Source: Nitratireductor pacificus pht-3B
GTDB lineage: Bacteria; Pseudomonadota; Alphaproteobacteria; Rhizobiales; Rhizobiaceae
Reading direction: 5' to 3'
DNA: 64,000 bases
NCBI RefSeq assembly: GCF_000300335.1
Contig: NZ_AMRM01000021.1
Span: forward strand, 1-64,000
The position numbers were made by a program, and so were the translations under genes. Positions 27,220 through 36,663 of the stretch are shown piece by piece. The notes beneath the pieces were generated by a model. It searched no databases. It had not been told where the DNA came from and was given only the letters and a program-made list of their open reading frames with translations. Within the stretch, counting starts at the first letter, position 1. Each line of letters begins with the position of its first letter.

Positions 27220-27249
27220 CAAGGGGCGGGCCTTTCGGCCCGCCCCTTG
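27220..27249 (-). terminator. Hairpin between dctP and dctQ
   Basis: A perfect 13-bp stem (CAAGGGGCGGGCC) with a TTTC loop lies just downstream of the dctP stop. No U-tract follows on the minus strand, so it is more likely an attenuator or mRNA-stabilising hairpin than a full terminator. It would favour binding-protein over permease expression. Confidence 0.6.
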
Positions 27250-27267
27250 CTTCGGCCCTCGGCGGGC

Positions 27268-28317
27268 TTACTGGCTGGTGTACTTCTCGATCAGGGCGCG
27301 TGCCTCGTCGATGAGCGCCTGCCCGTCGATGCCCTTGCCTTTCATCTCCTCGACCCACTGCGCGTAGACCGGCTGGGCGGCCTCCTTCCAGGTCTCGGTG
27401 TCCTCGGCGCTGATCTCGATGATGTTGTTGCCGCGATCGACGGCGATCTGCCGGCTCGGGCCATCGGCGCCGGCCTGCGTGCTGCCGGCGAAGGCGGCGA
27501 ACTCCTGGCCGGAATTGTCGTCGATCACCTTCTTCAAATCGTCCGGCAGGCTGTCATACTTGGCCTTGTTCATCGCCAGCACGAAGGTCGTCGTGTAGAG
27601 CGCATGATCGCCGCCGAACTCCGTGTGATTGGAGACCAGCTCCGGCACCTTCAGGGCCGGCGTGACCTCCCACGGGATGACGCAGCCGTCGATGACGCCC
27701 TTCGACAGGGCTTCCGTGATTTGCGGCACCGGCATGCCGACCGGCGTCGCGCCGAGCTGGCCGAGCAGGGCGTTGATGATGCGGGTGGGCGCGCGGACCT
27801 TCATGCCCTTCAGGTCTTCGAGCTTGGTGATCGGCGTCTTCGAGTGGAGCATGCCCGGGCCGTGCACCCAGACGCCCAGCACGTGGGTGTCCTTGAACTC
27901 GGTGTCCTTCATGCTCTTCTCGAACAGGTCCCAATAGGCGCGCGAGGTCGCCTCGGCATTGGTCATCATGAACGGAAGCTCGAACACCTCGGTCGAGGGG
28001 AAGCGGCCGGGATTGGAGCCGGGCAGCGTCCAGACGATGTCGACGATGCCGTCGCGCGCCTGATCGTAGAGCTGCGGCGGCGTGCCGCCGAGCTGCATCG
28101 CCGGATAGCGCTCGATCTTGATGCGGCCGCCCGATTCCTTCTCGACCTTGTCGGCCCAGGGGTCGAGCACCAGTTTCGGCACATTGGCCTGCGGCGGCAG
28201 GAACTGGTGCAGCCGCAGCGTCACCTCCTGAGCCAGCGACGACGCAGTGGCCCCGATGAGGCCGGTCGCCGCGACGGCGGCAGCCAGAGCCAGTTTTCTG
28301 ACGGAAAATGATTTCAT
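27268..28317 (-). CDS. dctP: TRAP transporter substrate-binding protein (DctP family)
   Basis: This 349-aa periplasmic protein has a signal peptide (about residues 1-29, MKSFSVRKLALAAAVAATGL to ASSLAQ). The DctP fold carries the conserved FELPFMMTNAEATSRAYWDL and the carboxylate-binding Arg region GMKVRAPTRI. The ATG at 28317 has a strong GGAGGAG Shine-Dalgarno. The ligand is unassigned; an organic acid is likely for the family, and the position before hppD/hmgA allows an aromatic or keto acid. Confidence 0.93.
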   Translation of the reverse strand: MKSFSVRKLALAAAVAATGLIGATASSLAQEVTLRLHQFLPPQANVPKLVLDPWADKVEKESGGRIKIERYPAMQLGGTPPQLYDQARDGIVDIVWTLPGSNPGRFPSTEVFELPFMMTNAEATSRAYWDLFEKSMKDTEFKDTHVLGVWVHGPGMLHSKTPITKLEDLKGMKVRAPTRIINALLGQLGATPVGMPVPQITEALSKGVIDGCVIPWEVTPALKVPELVSNHTEFGGDHALYTTTFVLAMNKAKYDSLPDDLKKVIDDNSGQEFAAFAGSTQAGADGPSRQIAVDRGNNIIEISAEDTETWKEAAQPVYAQWVEEMKGKGIDGQALIDEARALIEKYTSQ

Positions 28318-28524
28318 GCTTCTCCTCCCGATTGCATGCGCTTCAGCGCTGGCGCGGCGCCCCTTGTCCGTTGTGATCCGTTCTTGCACCCCACGCCCCG
28401 GAACGTCCCGGTGCCTGATGGTTGAGTATCGTTCGGAAACCCGACGCGCGTCCAGCAGGACTTTAGCTGAAATTATGTAACAATAAAGAGTTGTATTTCA
28501 GATCATTCGTAACACAACTGGCAC

Positions 28525-28992
28525 TCACAACGGCAGGGCGCCGGTTTCCTTCAGCGTCTCGAGCACGATGGCGCTCTTCACGTGCTGCACGGAATCGTGC
28601 GGCAGCAGCACACCGTTGACGAATTCCGACAGGGATTTGAGATCGGGCGTGACGACCTTCAGGATGTAGTCCATCTCGCCGGTCAGCGCGTGCGCCTCCT
28701 GCACCTCCGGCAGGCGCGCCAGAAGCTCGCCGAAGCGGCGGGCATTGTCGGGATTGTGCGTGGCGAGCGTCACGGTGATGATGTTGACCAGCGGAAAACC
28801 CAGCCGGTCGCGGTCGAGCATCGCCACATAGCCGCGGATATAGCCTTCCTCCTCGAGCCGCTGGCGGCGGCGCGAGCACTGCGAGGGCGACAGGTTCACC
28901 CGCTCGGAAAGATCGTTGTTGGTCAGTCTCGCATCGACCTGTAACAGAGACAGTATCTTGCGGTCATATCCGTCAAAGCGCGCGTCCGCCAT
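28525..28992 (-). CDS. Lrp/AsnC-family transcriptional regulator
   Basis: This 155-aa regulator has an N-terminal winged helix (ARLTNNDLSERVNLSPSQCSRRRQRLEEEGYI) and a C-terminal RAM/AsnC ligand-binding domain (about 65-145; EVQEAHALTGEMDYILKV). It is divergent from hppD with a 145-bp shared promoter region, so it probably controls hppD in response to an aromatic amino acid. The ATG at 28992 gives the standard length. Confidence 0.9.
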   Translation of the reverse strand: MADARFDGYDRKILSLLQVDARLTNNDLSERVNLSPSQCSRRRQRLEEEGYIRGYVAMLDRDRLGFPLVNIITVTLATHNPDNARRFGELLARLPEVQEAHALTGEMDYILKVVTPDLKSLSEFVNGVLLPHDSVQHVKSAIVLETLKETGALPL

Positions 28993-29137
28993 GCAATTTC
29001 CTCTATCTCTGCATGATTTCCGCATACCTACTACAAAATACGCCCAACAATGCAAGCAGCTTGCGGGGCAGAACGCCTACAATGTGGGGACGGCGCAGAT
29101 CTGCGCCCAACCGTTCCGCCACAGGAGGAGTTTGCCC

Positions 29138-30250
29138 ATGGGTCCGTTCCCGCACGACGCACCGCCCGCAGAGATCACCGACAAGAACCCGGCCGGCACC
29201 GACGGCTTCGAATTCGTCGAGTTCGCCCATCCCGAGCCGGAGAAGCTGGTCGAGCTGTTCACCAGGATGGGCTATGCCGAGGTCGCCCGCCACAAAACGA
29301 AGAAAATCTCCGTCTGGCGCCAGGGCGACATCAACTACATCCTCAATGCCGAGCCGGGCAGCCATGCGATGCGCTTCGTCGACGCGCACGGGCCGTGCGC
29401 CCCGTCCATGGCCTGGCGCGTGGTCGATGCGCAGCACGCGCTCGAGCATGCGGTGTCGAAGGGCGCCGAGGCCTATACGGGCGACGACAAGGCGCTCGAC
29501 GTGCCGGCCATCGTCGGCATCGGCGGCTCGCTGATCTATTTCATCGACACCTATGGCGCGAAGGGCTCCGCCTACGAGGCCGAGTTCGAATGGACCGGCG
29601 AGAAGAACCCGAAGCCCGAGGGCGTCGGCTTCTACTATCTCGACCACCTCACCCACAACGTCTATCGCGGCAACATGGACAAGTGGTGGGCCTTCTACCG
29701 CGAGCTGTTCGGCTTCACGCAGATCCACTATTTCGACATCGACGGCCGCATCACGGGCCTCGTCAGCCGGGCGATCACCTCGGCCTGCGGCAAGATCCGC
29801 ATCCCGCTGAACGAGTCCAAGGACGAGACCAGCCAGATCGTCGAGTATCTGAAGAAGTACAAGGGCGAAGGCATCCAGCACATCGCCGTCGGCACGGATG
29901 GCATCTACGACGCCACCGACAAGCTCGCCGACAACGGTCTGAAGTTTATGCCCGGCCCGCCGGAAGTCTACTACGAAAAGAGCTTCGACCGCGTGCAGGG
30001 CCATGACGAGCCGATTGAGCGCATGAAGACGCACGGCATCCTGATCGACGGCGAGGGCGTGGTGAACGGCGGCATGACGAAGATCCTGCTGCAGATTTTC
30101 TCCAAGACCGTCATCGGCCCGATCTTCTTCGAGTTCATCCAGCGCAAGGGCGACGAGGGTTTTGGCGAGGGCAATTTCCGCGCCCTGTTCGAGAGCATCG
30201 AGGAAGACCAGATCCGGCGCGGCGTCATCGCCGTGGACGCCGCCGAGTAG
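29138..30250 (+). CDS. hppD: 4-hydroxyphenylpyruvate dioxygenase
   Basis: This 370-aa Fe(II) dioxygenase converts 4-hydroxyphenylpyruvate to homogentisate. The two-His-one-Glu facial triad is visible: H170 (YYLDHLTHNV), H248 (GIQHIAVGTDG) and E332 (FFEFIQRKGDEGFGEGNF). The vicinal-oxygen-chelate fold is duplicated and length is normal. The ATG at 29138 follows AGGAGGAG. It is the entry step for the convergent hmgA operon. Confidence 0.96.
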   Translation: MGPFPHDAPPAEITDKNPAGTDGFEFVEFAHPEPEKLVELFTRMGYAEVARHKTKKISVWRQGDINYILNAEPGSHAMRFVDAHGPCAPSMAWRVVDAQHALEHAVSKGAEAYTGDDKALDVPAIVGIGGSLIYFIDTYGAKGSAYEAEFEWTGEKNPKPEGVGFYYLDHLTHNVYRGNMDKWWAFYRELFGFTQIHYFDIDGRITGLVSRAITSACGKIRIPLNESKDETSQIVEYLKKYKGEGIQHIAVGTDGIYDATDKLADNGLKFMPGPPEVYYEKSFDRVQGHDEPIERMKTHGILIDGEGVVNGGMTKILLQIFSKTVIGPIFFEFIQRKGDEGFGEGNFRALFESIEEDQIRRGVIAVDAAE

Positions 30251-30284
30251 GCGGCGTTCCGCGGGAACGTCGAAAGCAATGAGA

Positions 30285-30324
30285 CATACCCGTTGAGCGT
30301 TTCGGAAAACGCTTAACGGGTATG
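30285..30324. terminator. Bidirectional hairpin between hppD and the hmgA operon
   Basis: Two 18-nt arms flank a CGGA loop and pair at 17 of 18 positions. The right arm contains the TAA stop of the DUF2783 gene encoded on the minus strand. The position between convergent operons fits a shared terminator, although the flanking U-tracts are weak. Confidence 0.75.
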
Positions 30325-30522
30325 ATTGCTCGCGGCGGCCAGCGCCGCCTTCAGCACCGCGATGTCCCCCACCTGATTGGCCAGAAGCAGCACCAGCCTG
30401 GCGTTCAGCCTCGTGCTTTCCTCGAGGGTCAGCCCGTCATGCGCGGCCATCAGCGCCGCATAGAAATCGTCTCCGGCGGCGCCGAGGCGATCCTGTCCGA
30501 TAGCATCTATGCCTGTCATCAA
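30313..30522 (-). CDS. DUF2783 domain protein
   Basis: This 69-aa mostly alpha-helical small protein (DDFYAALMAAHDGLTLEESTRLNARLVLLLANQ) matches what is known of DUF2783, a family encoded next to FAD-dependent aromatic hydroxylases. Its start overlaps the stop of the upstream monooxygenase gene by 4 bp, so the two are co-translated. The function is unknown; a stabilising or accessory role for the hydroxylase is a guess. Confidence 0.75.
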   Translation of the reverse strand: MMTGIDAIGQDRLGAAGDDFYAALMAAHDGLTLEESTRLNARLVLLLANQVGDIAVLKAALAAASNHTR

Positions 30523-32138
30523 TCCCTCCCCATCGCGCGCGTCATGGCGGCGGCGATGTCATGTGCGTCCGGATGCTCGAAAACGGCCGCGATGTGCTGG
30601 TCCGGCCGCACCAGATAGAGCCGCCCGCGCCCGTAGCGCGCGGCGACCGTCCCGTCCACGTCCGTGAGCCGCGTGACGCCCCCGACGCCGCTTTCGCGCG
30701 CCGCGCCCGACACCTCAACCACATGTAGCCCGGCCGGCAGGCCGATCGGCGGGTCGCAGTCGACGGCAAGCAGCACGAAGCCGCCGCCAGCATGATCGAG
30801 CAGCCACCCGCGCTGATCTCCCGCCCCGACCGGAGCGTCCGGCATGACCATGCCCGGCCTCACCGGGCCAGGGTCTCCACCGGGTGTCTGCAAGGACAGC
30901 CCTTCCAGCGAACAGGGTTTCGACAGACGTCCGGAATTGACCAGCCGCCGCGCGAAATCATGCTCGGCCGAAAGCGCCAGCACGCTGTCGCGAAAAATCC
31001 GCTCCATGGCGCTTTTCGGCGTCATGAAGGAGGTGGAGCGGGCGGAGTTCAGGATGTTCTCGTCCGTACCGTGGATGCGCTCCTCGTCATAGGTGGCGAT
31101 CAGCGAGGGCGGCGCCTCGCCCTGCACCACCATGGCCAGCTTCCAGACGAGATTGTCGATGTCCTGCACGCCGCCATTGCCGCCGCGCGCGCCGAAGGGC
31201 GAGACGATGTGCGCGCTGTCGCCGGCGAAGATCACCCGGTCGTGGACGAAGCGCTCGAGCCTGCGGCACTGGAAGGTGTAGACCGACACCCAGTCGAGCT
31301 CGAAATGGGAATGGCCGATCACCTTCTCGATGCGCGGAATGACGTTTTCCGGCTTCTTCTCCTCGTCCGGGTCGGCGTCGGGACCGAGCTGGAGGTCGAT
31401 GCGGTAGATGTCGTCGGGCTGCTTGTGCAGCAGCGCCGACTGGCCGTTGTGGAAGGGCGGCTCGAACCAGAACCAGCGCTCGGACGGGAAGTCCGCCTTC
31501 ATCTCCACATCGGCGATCAGGAAACGCTCCTCGAACACCTGGCCCTCGAAATCGAGGCCGAGCATGGCGCGGGTCGGCGAGCGCGCGCCGTCGCAGGCGA
31601 TCACCCATGCGGCGTCCATGTGGTAGGCCCCGTCGGGCGTCTCGACGCCGAGGCGCACGTCGCCGCCCTTCTGCTCGACCGAGGTCACCCTGTTCTTCCA
31701 GCGCAGGTCGATCAGGTCCGGGAAATCGGCGGCCCGCTCCACCAGATACTGCTCGACGTAATATTGCTGCAGGTTGATGAAGGCCGGCATCTTGTGGCCT
31801 TCCTCCGGCAGCAGGTCGAAGTTCCAGACCTCGTTGCCGCGGTGGAACAGGCGGCCGACCTTCCAGGTGACGCCCTTCTCCACCATCCGCTCGCCGATGC
31901 CCAGGCGGTCGAAGATTTCAAGCGTCCGCTTCGACCAGCAGATGGCGCGGCTGCCGACCGAGACGACGTCGTTGTCGTCCAGCACGACCACCGGAACGCC
32001 GCGCTGGGCGAGGTCCACCGCCGCGGCAAGACCGACCGGACCGGCGCCAATGATCGCGACCTTGTGCTGACCGGCCTGCCCGCCGGCCAGTTCCGGCGGC
32101 GTCCGGTACGGGAAGCGATTATACGCGTAACGCGGCAT
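30519..32138 (-). CDS. FAD-dependent aromatic monooxygenase (PheA/MhpA-like)
   Basis: This 539-aa class A flavoprotein hydroxylase has the Rossmann GxGxxG (IIGAGPVGLAAAVDLAQRG, residues about 30-48), a DG-type motif (VIACDGARSPTRAMLG) and the FAD ribityl motif FAGDSAHIVSPFGARGGNGG near residue 300. The C-terminal part (about 400-535) looks like the thioredoxin-like domain of phenol hydroxylase types. It lies in the homogentisate operon, so it may hydroxylate a phenolic acid that feeds homogentisate. The substrate is not proven. Confidence 0.87.
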   Translation of the reverse strand: MPRYAYNRFPYRTPPELAGGQAGQHKVAIIGAGPVGLAAAVDLAQRGVPVVVLDDNDVVSVGSRAICWSKRTLEIFDRLGIGERMVEKGVTWKVGRLFHRGNEVWNFDLLPEEGHKMPAFINLQQYYVEQYLVERAADFPDLIDLRWKNRVTSVEQKGGDVRLGVETPDGAYHMDAAWVIACDGARSPTRAMLGLDFEGQVFEERFLIADVEMKADFPSERWFWFEPPFHNGQSALLHKQPDDIYRIDLQLGPDADPDEEKKPENVIPRIEKVIGHSHFELDWVSVYTFQCRRLERFVHDRVIFAGDSAHIVSPFGARGGNGGVQDIDNLVWKLAMVVQGEAPPSLIATYDEERIHGTDENILNSARSTSFMTPKSAMERIFRDSVLALSAEHDFARRLVNSGRLSKPCSLEGLSLQTPGGDPGPVRPGMVMPDAPVGAGDQRGWLLDHAGGGFVLLAVDCDPPIGLPAGLHVVEVSGAARESGVGGVTRLTDVDGTVAARYGRGRLYLVRPDQHIAAVFEHPDAHDIAAAMTRAMGRD

Positions 32139-32220
32139 GGGTTTTCGTCCCCCCCTTGCGGCCGTTCCTTCGCGGGAAACCGGCTCAGACCTGTTTCAAA
32201 CTAGGCGCTAGCATCGACGC

Positions 32221-32370
32221 CCCCTTCTCCCCGCGAGCGCGGAGAAGGTGAGGATGAGGGGCGAGCGCCATCGGCAATCAGCAGATGCGCGGCAAAACCA
32301 GTCTCAATCAGGTCGCCGCGCGCCCCTCATCCCCCTGCCGGGACCTTCTCCCCGCTCGCGGGGAGAAGGA
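32221..32370. repeat. Intergenic mosaic palindrome (R2)
   Basis: This 150-bp element has inverted arms at about 32223-32264 and 32329-32369. Both contain CCTTCTCCCCGC...GGAGAAGG and GATGAGGGGCG/CGCCCCTCATC blocks. It lies between two genes of the homogentisate operon. The same building blocks recur at 39658-39941 and 47435-47645. Confidence 0.75.
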
Positions 32371-32375
32371 AGCCG

Positions 32376-33326
32376 TCACCCCTGCAGGGCTTCCCACATC
32401 TCCCTGTCGCGCTCGGCGGTCCAGATGCGCGGCGTGTCGATGCCGAGCGCCTCGTCATAGGCGCGCGACACGTTGAACGGCAGGCAGTGCTCGTAGATCG
32501 CGTAGTCCGAGAACTTTGGATCGCAGACCGCGCGGCAGGCGTCCCAGGCCTCCTTCAGCGAGCCGCCGCCCTGCGCCACGCGCGCCACCGGCTGGTAGGT
32601 GGAGAGCACGAAATCGCCGGTGCGGTCGAGCGCCTCGTTGACCATGTCCTGGCCGACCAGCGCATCGCCGCGGCCCGGCGCGATGGCGTCGAGATCGAAG
32701 GCACGGATCTCCTCCAGCGTCGCCGGCCAGTCGTGGAAATGGCCGTCGCCGCAATAGCAGGCCGAATGATATTCCACGATGTCGCCGGTGAACATGACGT
32801 TGGCGTCCGGCACATGGGCGACGATGTCGCCCGCCGTGTGGGCGCGCCCGAGGAACATCAGGTCCACCCGGCGCTTGCCGAGATAGACGGTCATGGAGCT
32901 GGAGAAGGTCGTCGTCGGCCAGGTCAGGCCGGGGATCGATTCATGGCCCTGGAACAGGCGCGGGAAACGCACGAATTCCGAATCCCAGTCCTCCCGGCCG
33001 CGTTCCACCACCATGGCGCGCGCCTTGTCGCTCATGATGACGGTCGGCGCCATATAGGCCGAAGCGCCCAGAACGCGCACGGCGTGGTAGTGCGTCAGCA
33101 CCAGATGGCTGATCGGCTTGTCGGTGACGGAGCGGACCTTCTCGATCACCTTCTCCGCCAGGCGCGGCGTCGCCTGCGCCTCGATCACCATCACCGATTC
33201 ATCGCCGATGATGATGCCCGAATTGGGATCGCCCTCGGCGGTGAACGCCCACAGATCCCGACCGATCTCGTCGAAGGAGATCTTCTTTTCCGTCAGGTCG
33301 CCTGCGGATGCGAATTGCTTGGCCAT
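32376..33326 (-). CDS. Metallo-beta-lactamase-fold protein with altered metal motif
   Basis: This 316-aa protein has the MBL fold, but the HxHxDH motif reads HYHAVR (VLTHYHAVRVLGAS), so the Asp and final His are lost. Later metal residues look retained: GRAHTAGD and the bridging Asp in MFTGDIVEYHS. It may have a mononuclear site or a different chemistry. Its start overlaps the FAH stop (TAATG), placing it in the hmgA operon. The role is unknown. Confidence 0.8.
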   Translation of the reverse strand: MAKQFASAGDLTEKKISFDEIGRDLWAFTAEGDPNSGIIIGDESVMVIEAQATPRLAEKVIEKVRSVTDKPISHLVLTHYHAVRVLGASAYMAPTVIMSDKARAMVVERGREDWDSEFVRFPRLFQGHESIPGLTWPTTTFSSSMTVYLGKRRVDLMFLGRAHTAGDIVAHVPDANVMFTGDIVEYHSACYCGDGHFHDWPATLEEIRAFDLDAIAPGRGDALVGQDMVNEALDRTGDFVLSTYQPVARVAQGGGSLKEAWDACRAVCDPKFSDYAIYEHCLPFNVSRAYDEALGIDTPRIWTAERDREMWEALQG

Positions 33327-34345
33327 TACGCGCCTTTCTCGTATTTCTGAACCGTCTGTTCGATCGCGCCGAAGATCGAATGGCCCTGGCCATCCTTCAT
33401 CTCGATGCGCACCACGTCGCCGAAGCCCATGAAGGGCGTCTTCGGCTTGCCGTCATTGATCGTCTCGATCATGCGGATTTCTGCAATGCAGGAATAGCCG
33501 ACGCCGCCGTCCCCCACGGGCTTGCCGGGCTGGCCGTCGAGCTTGTTGGAAACGGTGCCCGAGCCGATGATCGCGCCGGCGCACAGGGGACGCGTCTTCG
33601 CCGCGTGGGCGACAAGCGTCGGAAAGTCGAAGGTCATGTCGATGCCGGCATTGGCGCGGCCGAAGGGCTTGCCGTTGTAGTCGACCCACAGCGGAAGGGA
33701 GACCTTGCCGCCATCCCAGGCGTCGCCCAGCTCGTCCGGCGTGACGGCGACCGGCGAGAAGGCCGAGGACGGCTTCGACTGGAAGAAGCCGAAGCCCTTG
33801 GCCAGTTCCGCCGGGATCAGGCCGCGCAGCGACACGTCGTTGACGAGCATGATCAGGCGGATCGCGTCGCGCGCCTCGTCCACGCTGGCGCCCATCGGCA
33901 CGTCGTCGACGACGACGGCGACCTCGCCCTCCATGTCGATGCCATAGGCCTCGTCGGCCATAACGATCGGATCGCGCGGGCCGAGGAAGCTGTCGGAGCC
34001 GCCCTGATAGATCAGCGGGTCGGTCCAGAAACTGTCCGGCATCTCCGCGCCGCGTGCCTTGCGCACCAGCTCGACGTGATTGACATAGGCCGAGCCGTCG
34101 GCCCACTGGAAGGCGCGCGGCAGCGGCGAGGCCGCATCGTGCTCGTGGAAGCGCTCGGACGGCACGGAGCCGTGCTCCAGGCTCTCCGAAAGCGCGGCCA
34201 GATGCGGCGCGACCCGCGTCCAGTCGTCGAGCGCGGCCTGCAGCGTCGGCACCAGGAAGGAGGCGTCGGTGCAGCGGGTCAGGTCGCGTGAGACGACGAC
34301 CAGTCTTCCGTCGCGCTTTCCGTTCTTCAGCGTGGCGAGTTTCAT
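33326..34345 (-). CDS. Fumarylacetoacetate hydrolase family protein
   Basis: This 339-aa FAH-fold enzyme would cleave fumarylacetoacetate to fumarate and acetoacetate. Metal-binding acidic residues appear in DMEGEVAVVVDDVPMG, and FGFFQSKPSSAFSPVAV and GAGAIIGSGTVSN-like segments are family-typical. It is in the same operon as hmgA, supporting the last step of tyrosine catabolism. No maleylacetoacetate isomerase is seen in this window. Confidence 0.88.
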   Translation of the reverse strand: MKLATLKNGKRDGRLVVVSRDLTRCTDASFLVPTLQAALDDWTRVAPHLAALSESLEHGSVPSERFHEHDAASPLPRAFQWADGSAYVNHVELVRKARGAEMPDSFWTDPLIYQGGSDSFLGPRDPIVMADEAYGIDMEGEVAVVVDDVPMGASVDEARDAIRLIMLVNDVSLRGLIPAELAKGFGFFQSKPSSAFSPVAVTPDELGDAWDGGKVSLPLWVDYNGKPFGRANAGIDMTFDFPTLVAHAAKTRPLCAGAIIGSGTVSNKLDGQPGKPVGDGGVGYSCIAEIRMIETINDGKPKTPFMGFGDVVRIEMKDGQGHSIFGAIEQTVQKYEKGA

Positions 34346-34355
34346 GCTTTTTCCT

Positions 34356-35231
34356 TTATGCGTTGGCTGCGGGCGCGGTCTTCAGCGGCAGTTCGAGGCC
34401 GTCACGGCCGATGGTGAGCGGGCCGGCAAAGGTCCGGCGGATCGCCTCTTCCCAGGCCTCGGGCCCGAAATCCGGGTCGTCGGCGGGAATGAGATGATTG
34501 AGCACAAGATGCGCGCAACCGGCTGCCGAGGCAATGCGCCCGGCATCCTCGGCGAGCGTATGGCTCGCCAGCAGATGCGCCTTCAGGCGCGCGCCGTTTC
34601 CGGTGCGGGCCACCAGCCGGTCGACGCCGGCCAGAAGCATCGCCTCATGCACCAGGATGTCCGCGCCACGGGCGAAATCGGCGAGCGGCGGAAAATGGCA
34701 GGTGTCGGCGGAGAAAACCACGCGGCGCCCCGCGTGGGAGAAGCGCAGCGCGTAGCATTCGGTCACCGGCGGATGATCGACCCTGAGCGCGTCCACCGTC
34801 AGCCCGCCCTCCTCGAGGACGACGCCCTCGCCGAACTCGGTCACCGCGACCAGTTCGCGGATGTCGGGGCGGCCCTCGTCGTCGATGCGGATGTCGATGT
34901 CATAGGCGAGCGAGCGGCAGAAATGGGTCCACACATCCTTCGTGCCGACCGGACCGCAGACCCTGACCGGCGTCGCCAGCCCCGCCGTCCACGCGGTGTG
35001 GAGCAGCGCGCCCAGTTCCAGCACGTGGTCGGAATGCAGATGCGTGATGAACACCAGATCGAGCGTCTTCAGCGACACCCCGGCATCCACCAGCCCTTTG
35101 GTCACGCCGAGCGCGCAATCGACGACCGCGGTGCGGCCGCCGATCTCGATGAGGGACGCGGTCGGCATCGGGCCGCCCGGCCGCAGCGCCGGACCGCCCT
35201 TGGTGCCCAGAAGCACAAGCCTTTCGTTCAC
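34356..35231 (-). CDS. Metallo-beta-lactamase-fold hydrolase (RNase Z/ElaC-like)
   Basis: This 291-aa protein has an intact HxHxDH motif ([15 protein letters not shown], about residue 65) and later metal ligands in [11 protein letters not shown] and [12 protein letters not shown]. It resembles RNase Z-like and arylsulfatase-like MBL hydrolases. It overlaps the hmgA stop by 4 bp, so a small-molecule ester or lactone hydrolase role in this pathway is more likely than tRNA processing. Confidence 0.82.
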   Translation of the reverse strand: MNERLVLLGTKGGPALRPGGPMPTASLIEIGGRTAVVDCALGVTKGLVDAGVSLKTLDLVFITHLHSDHVLELGALLHTAWTAGLATPVRVCGPVGTKDVWTHFCRSLAYDIDIRIDDEGRPDIRELVAVTEFGEGVVLEEGGLTVDALRVDHPPVTECYALRFSHAGRRVVFSADTCHFPPLADFARGADILVHEAMLLAGVDRLVARTGNGARLKAHLLASHTLAEDAGRIASAAGCAHLVLNHLIPADDPDFGPEAWEEAIRRTFAGPLTIGRDGLELPLKTAPAANA

Positions 35232-36541
35232 GACCAGTTGCCCTCGGGCGTGCCGTTGAAACGCTTCTTCAGGTCGGTCCAGCAGTCGATGTAGTTGTCC
35301 TGCAACGCGTCGGTCTCCGCCGCATAGCGGGTCAGGTGCTGGGGGAAGCGGGTCTCGAACATGAAGGCCATCGTGTCATCGAGCTTGACCGGCTTCAACT
35401 CCGATTTGCTCGCCTTCTCGAAGCCGAAGGCGTCGGGACCGTGGGGCAGCATCATGTTGTGCAGCGACACGCCGCCAGGCACGAAGCCCTCTTCCTTGGC
35501 GTCGTACTGGCCTTTGATCAGGCCCATGAACTCGCTCATGATGTTGCGGTGGTACCAGGGCGGGCGGAAGGTGTGCTCGGCCACCATCCAGCGCGGCGGG
35601 AAGATGACGAAGTCGATGTTCGCCGTGCCCTCCTCGCCCGACGGCGCCGTCAGCACCGTGAAGATCGACGGATCGGGATGGTCGAACAGGATCGCGCCCA
35701 CCGGCGAGAAGGTCGACAGATCGTATTTGTACGGCGCGTAATTGCCGTGCCAGGCCACCACGTCGAGCGGCGAATGGCCGATCTCGGTGACGTGGAACTC
35801 GCCGCACCATTTGACGAACAGGCGGCAGGGCGTCTCCTTTTCCTCGTACCAGGCGGTCGGCGTCTTGAAATCGCGCGGGTTGGCCAGGCAGTTGGCGCCG
35901 ATCGGCCCGCGGTCCGGCAGGGTGAACTTGGCGCCGTAGTTCTCGCACATATAGCCGCGCGCCGGGCCGTCCATCAGCTCCACCTGGAAGATCATGCCGC
36001 GCGGCAGGATGGCGATCTCGCCCGGCAGGATCTCGATGATGCCCATCTCGGTCTTGATGCGCAGCCCGCCTTCCTGCGGCACCAGCAGCAGTTCGCCGTC
36101 AGCATTGAAGAAATACTCATCCACCATCGAGCTGTTGAAGGCGTAGACATGGGCGGCCATGCCGGCCTGTCCCTGCACGTCGCCCGCGGTCGTCATGGTG
36201 CGCACGCCCGCCAGGAAATTCGTCTCCTCGTTCGGGATCGGCATCGGGTTCCAGCGGAGCTGCCCGAGGGAGAGCTGGTGGTCGTTGACGTTCGGGGCCG
36301 ACTTCCACTGGTCGAAGGCCACGGCCTTGAAACGGGTGGTGTGCTTGACGCTCGGGCGGATACGGTAGAGCCAGGACCGCTCGTTGGTGCCGCGCGGCGC
36401 GGTGAAGGGCGAGCCGGAGAGCTGCTCGGCATAGAGCCCGTAGGCGGGCCGCTGCGGCGAGTTCTGCCCCTGCGGCAGCGCGCCCGGCAGGCTTTCGGTT
36501 TCAAAATCGTTGCCAAAGCCCGGCATATACTGGACGGTCAT
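35228..36541 (-). CDS. hmgA: Homogentisate 1,2-dioxygenase
   Basis: This 437-aa Fe(II) dioxygenase opens homogentisate to maleylacetoacetate. The family-typical N-terminus is [26 protein letters not shown], and the C-terminal cupin region has [29 protein letters not shown] and [20 protein letters not shown], which carry the His/Glu ligands. The ATG at 36541 is preceded by GGAGG. It is the first gene of the minus-strand operon and is divergent from a MarR regulator. Confidence 0.96.
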   Translation of the reverse strand: MTVQYMPGFGNDFETESLPGALPQGQNSPQRPAYGLYAEQLSGSPFTAPRGTNERSWLYRIRPSVKHTTRFKAVAFDQWKSAPNVNDHQLSLGQLRWNPMPIPNEETNFLAGVRTMTTAGDVQGQAGMAAHVYAFNSSMVDEYFFNADGELLLVPQEGGLRIKTEMGIIEILPGEIAILPRGMIFQVELMDGPARGYMCENYGAKFTLPDRGPIGANCLANPRDFKTPTAWYEEKETPCRLFVKWCGEFHVTEIGHSPLDVVAWHGNYAPYKYDLSTFSPVGAILFDHPDPSIFTVLTAPSGEEGTANIDFVIFPPRWMVAEHTFRPPWYHRNIMSEFMGLIKGQYDAKEEGFVPGGVSLHNMMLPHGPDAFGFEKASKSELKPVKLDDTMAFMFETRFPQHLTRYAAETDALQDNYIDCWTDLKKRFNGTPEGNWS

Positions 36542-36663
36542 GCGATCCTCCATGGAAGGGAAGCGGCCCGCCAAGAACCGCGGGCGCATTTGTTGCAATC
36601 GTAACCATTGGAAATGTAACTATCAATTGGCTCCCCCGCAAAATCGTGTTAATTGAACCGCCC

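Noticed and set aside
34356-35231. tRNA-processing RNase Z
   Set aside because: The HxHxDH motif fits, but the gene sits inside the hmgA operon with a 4-bp overlap, so a small-molecule hydrolase is more likely.
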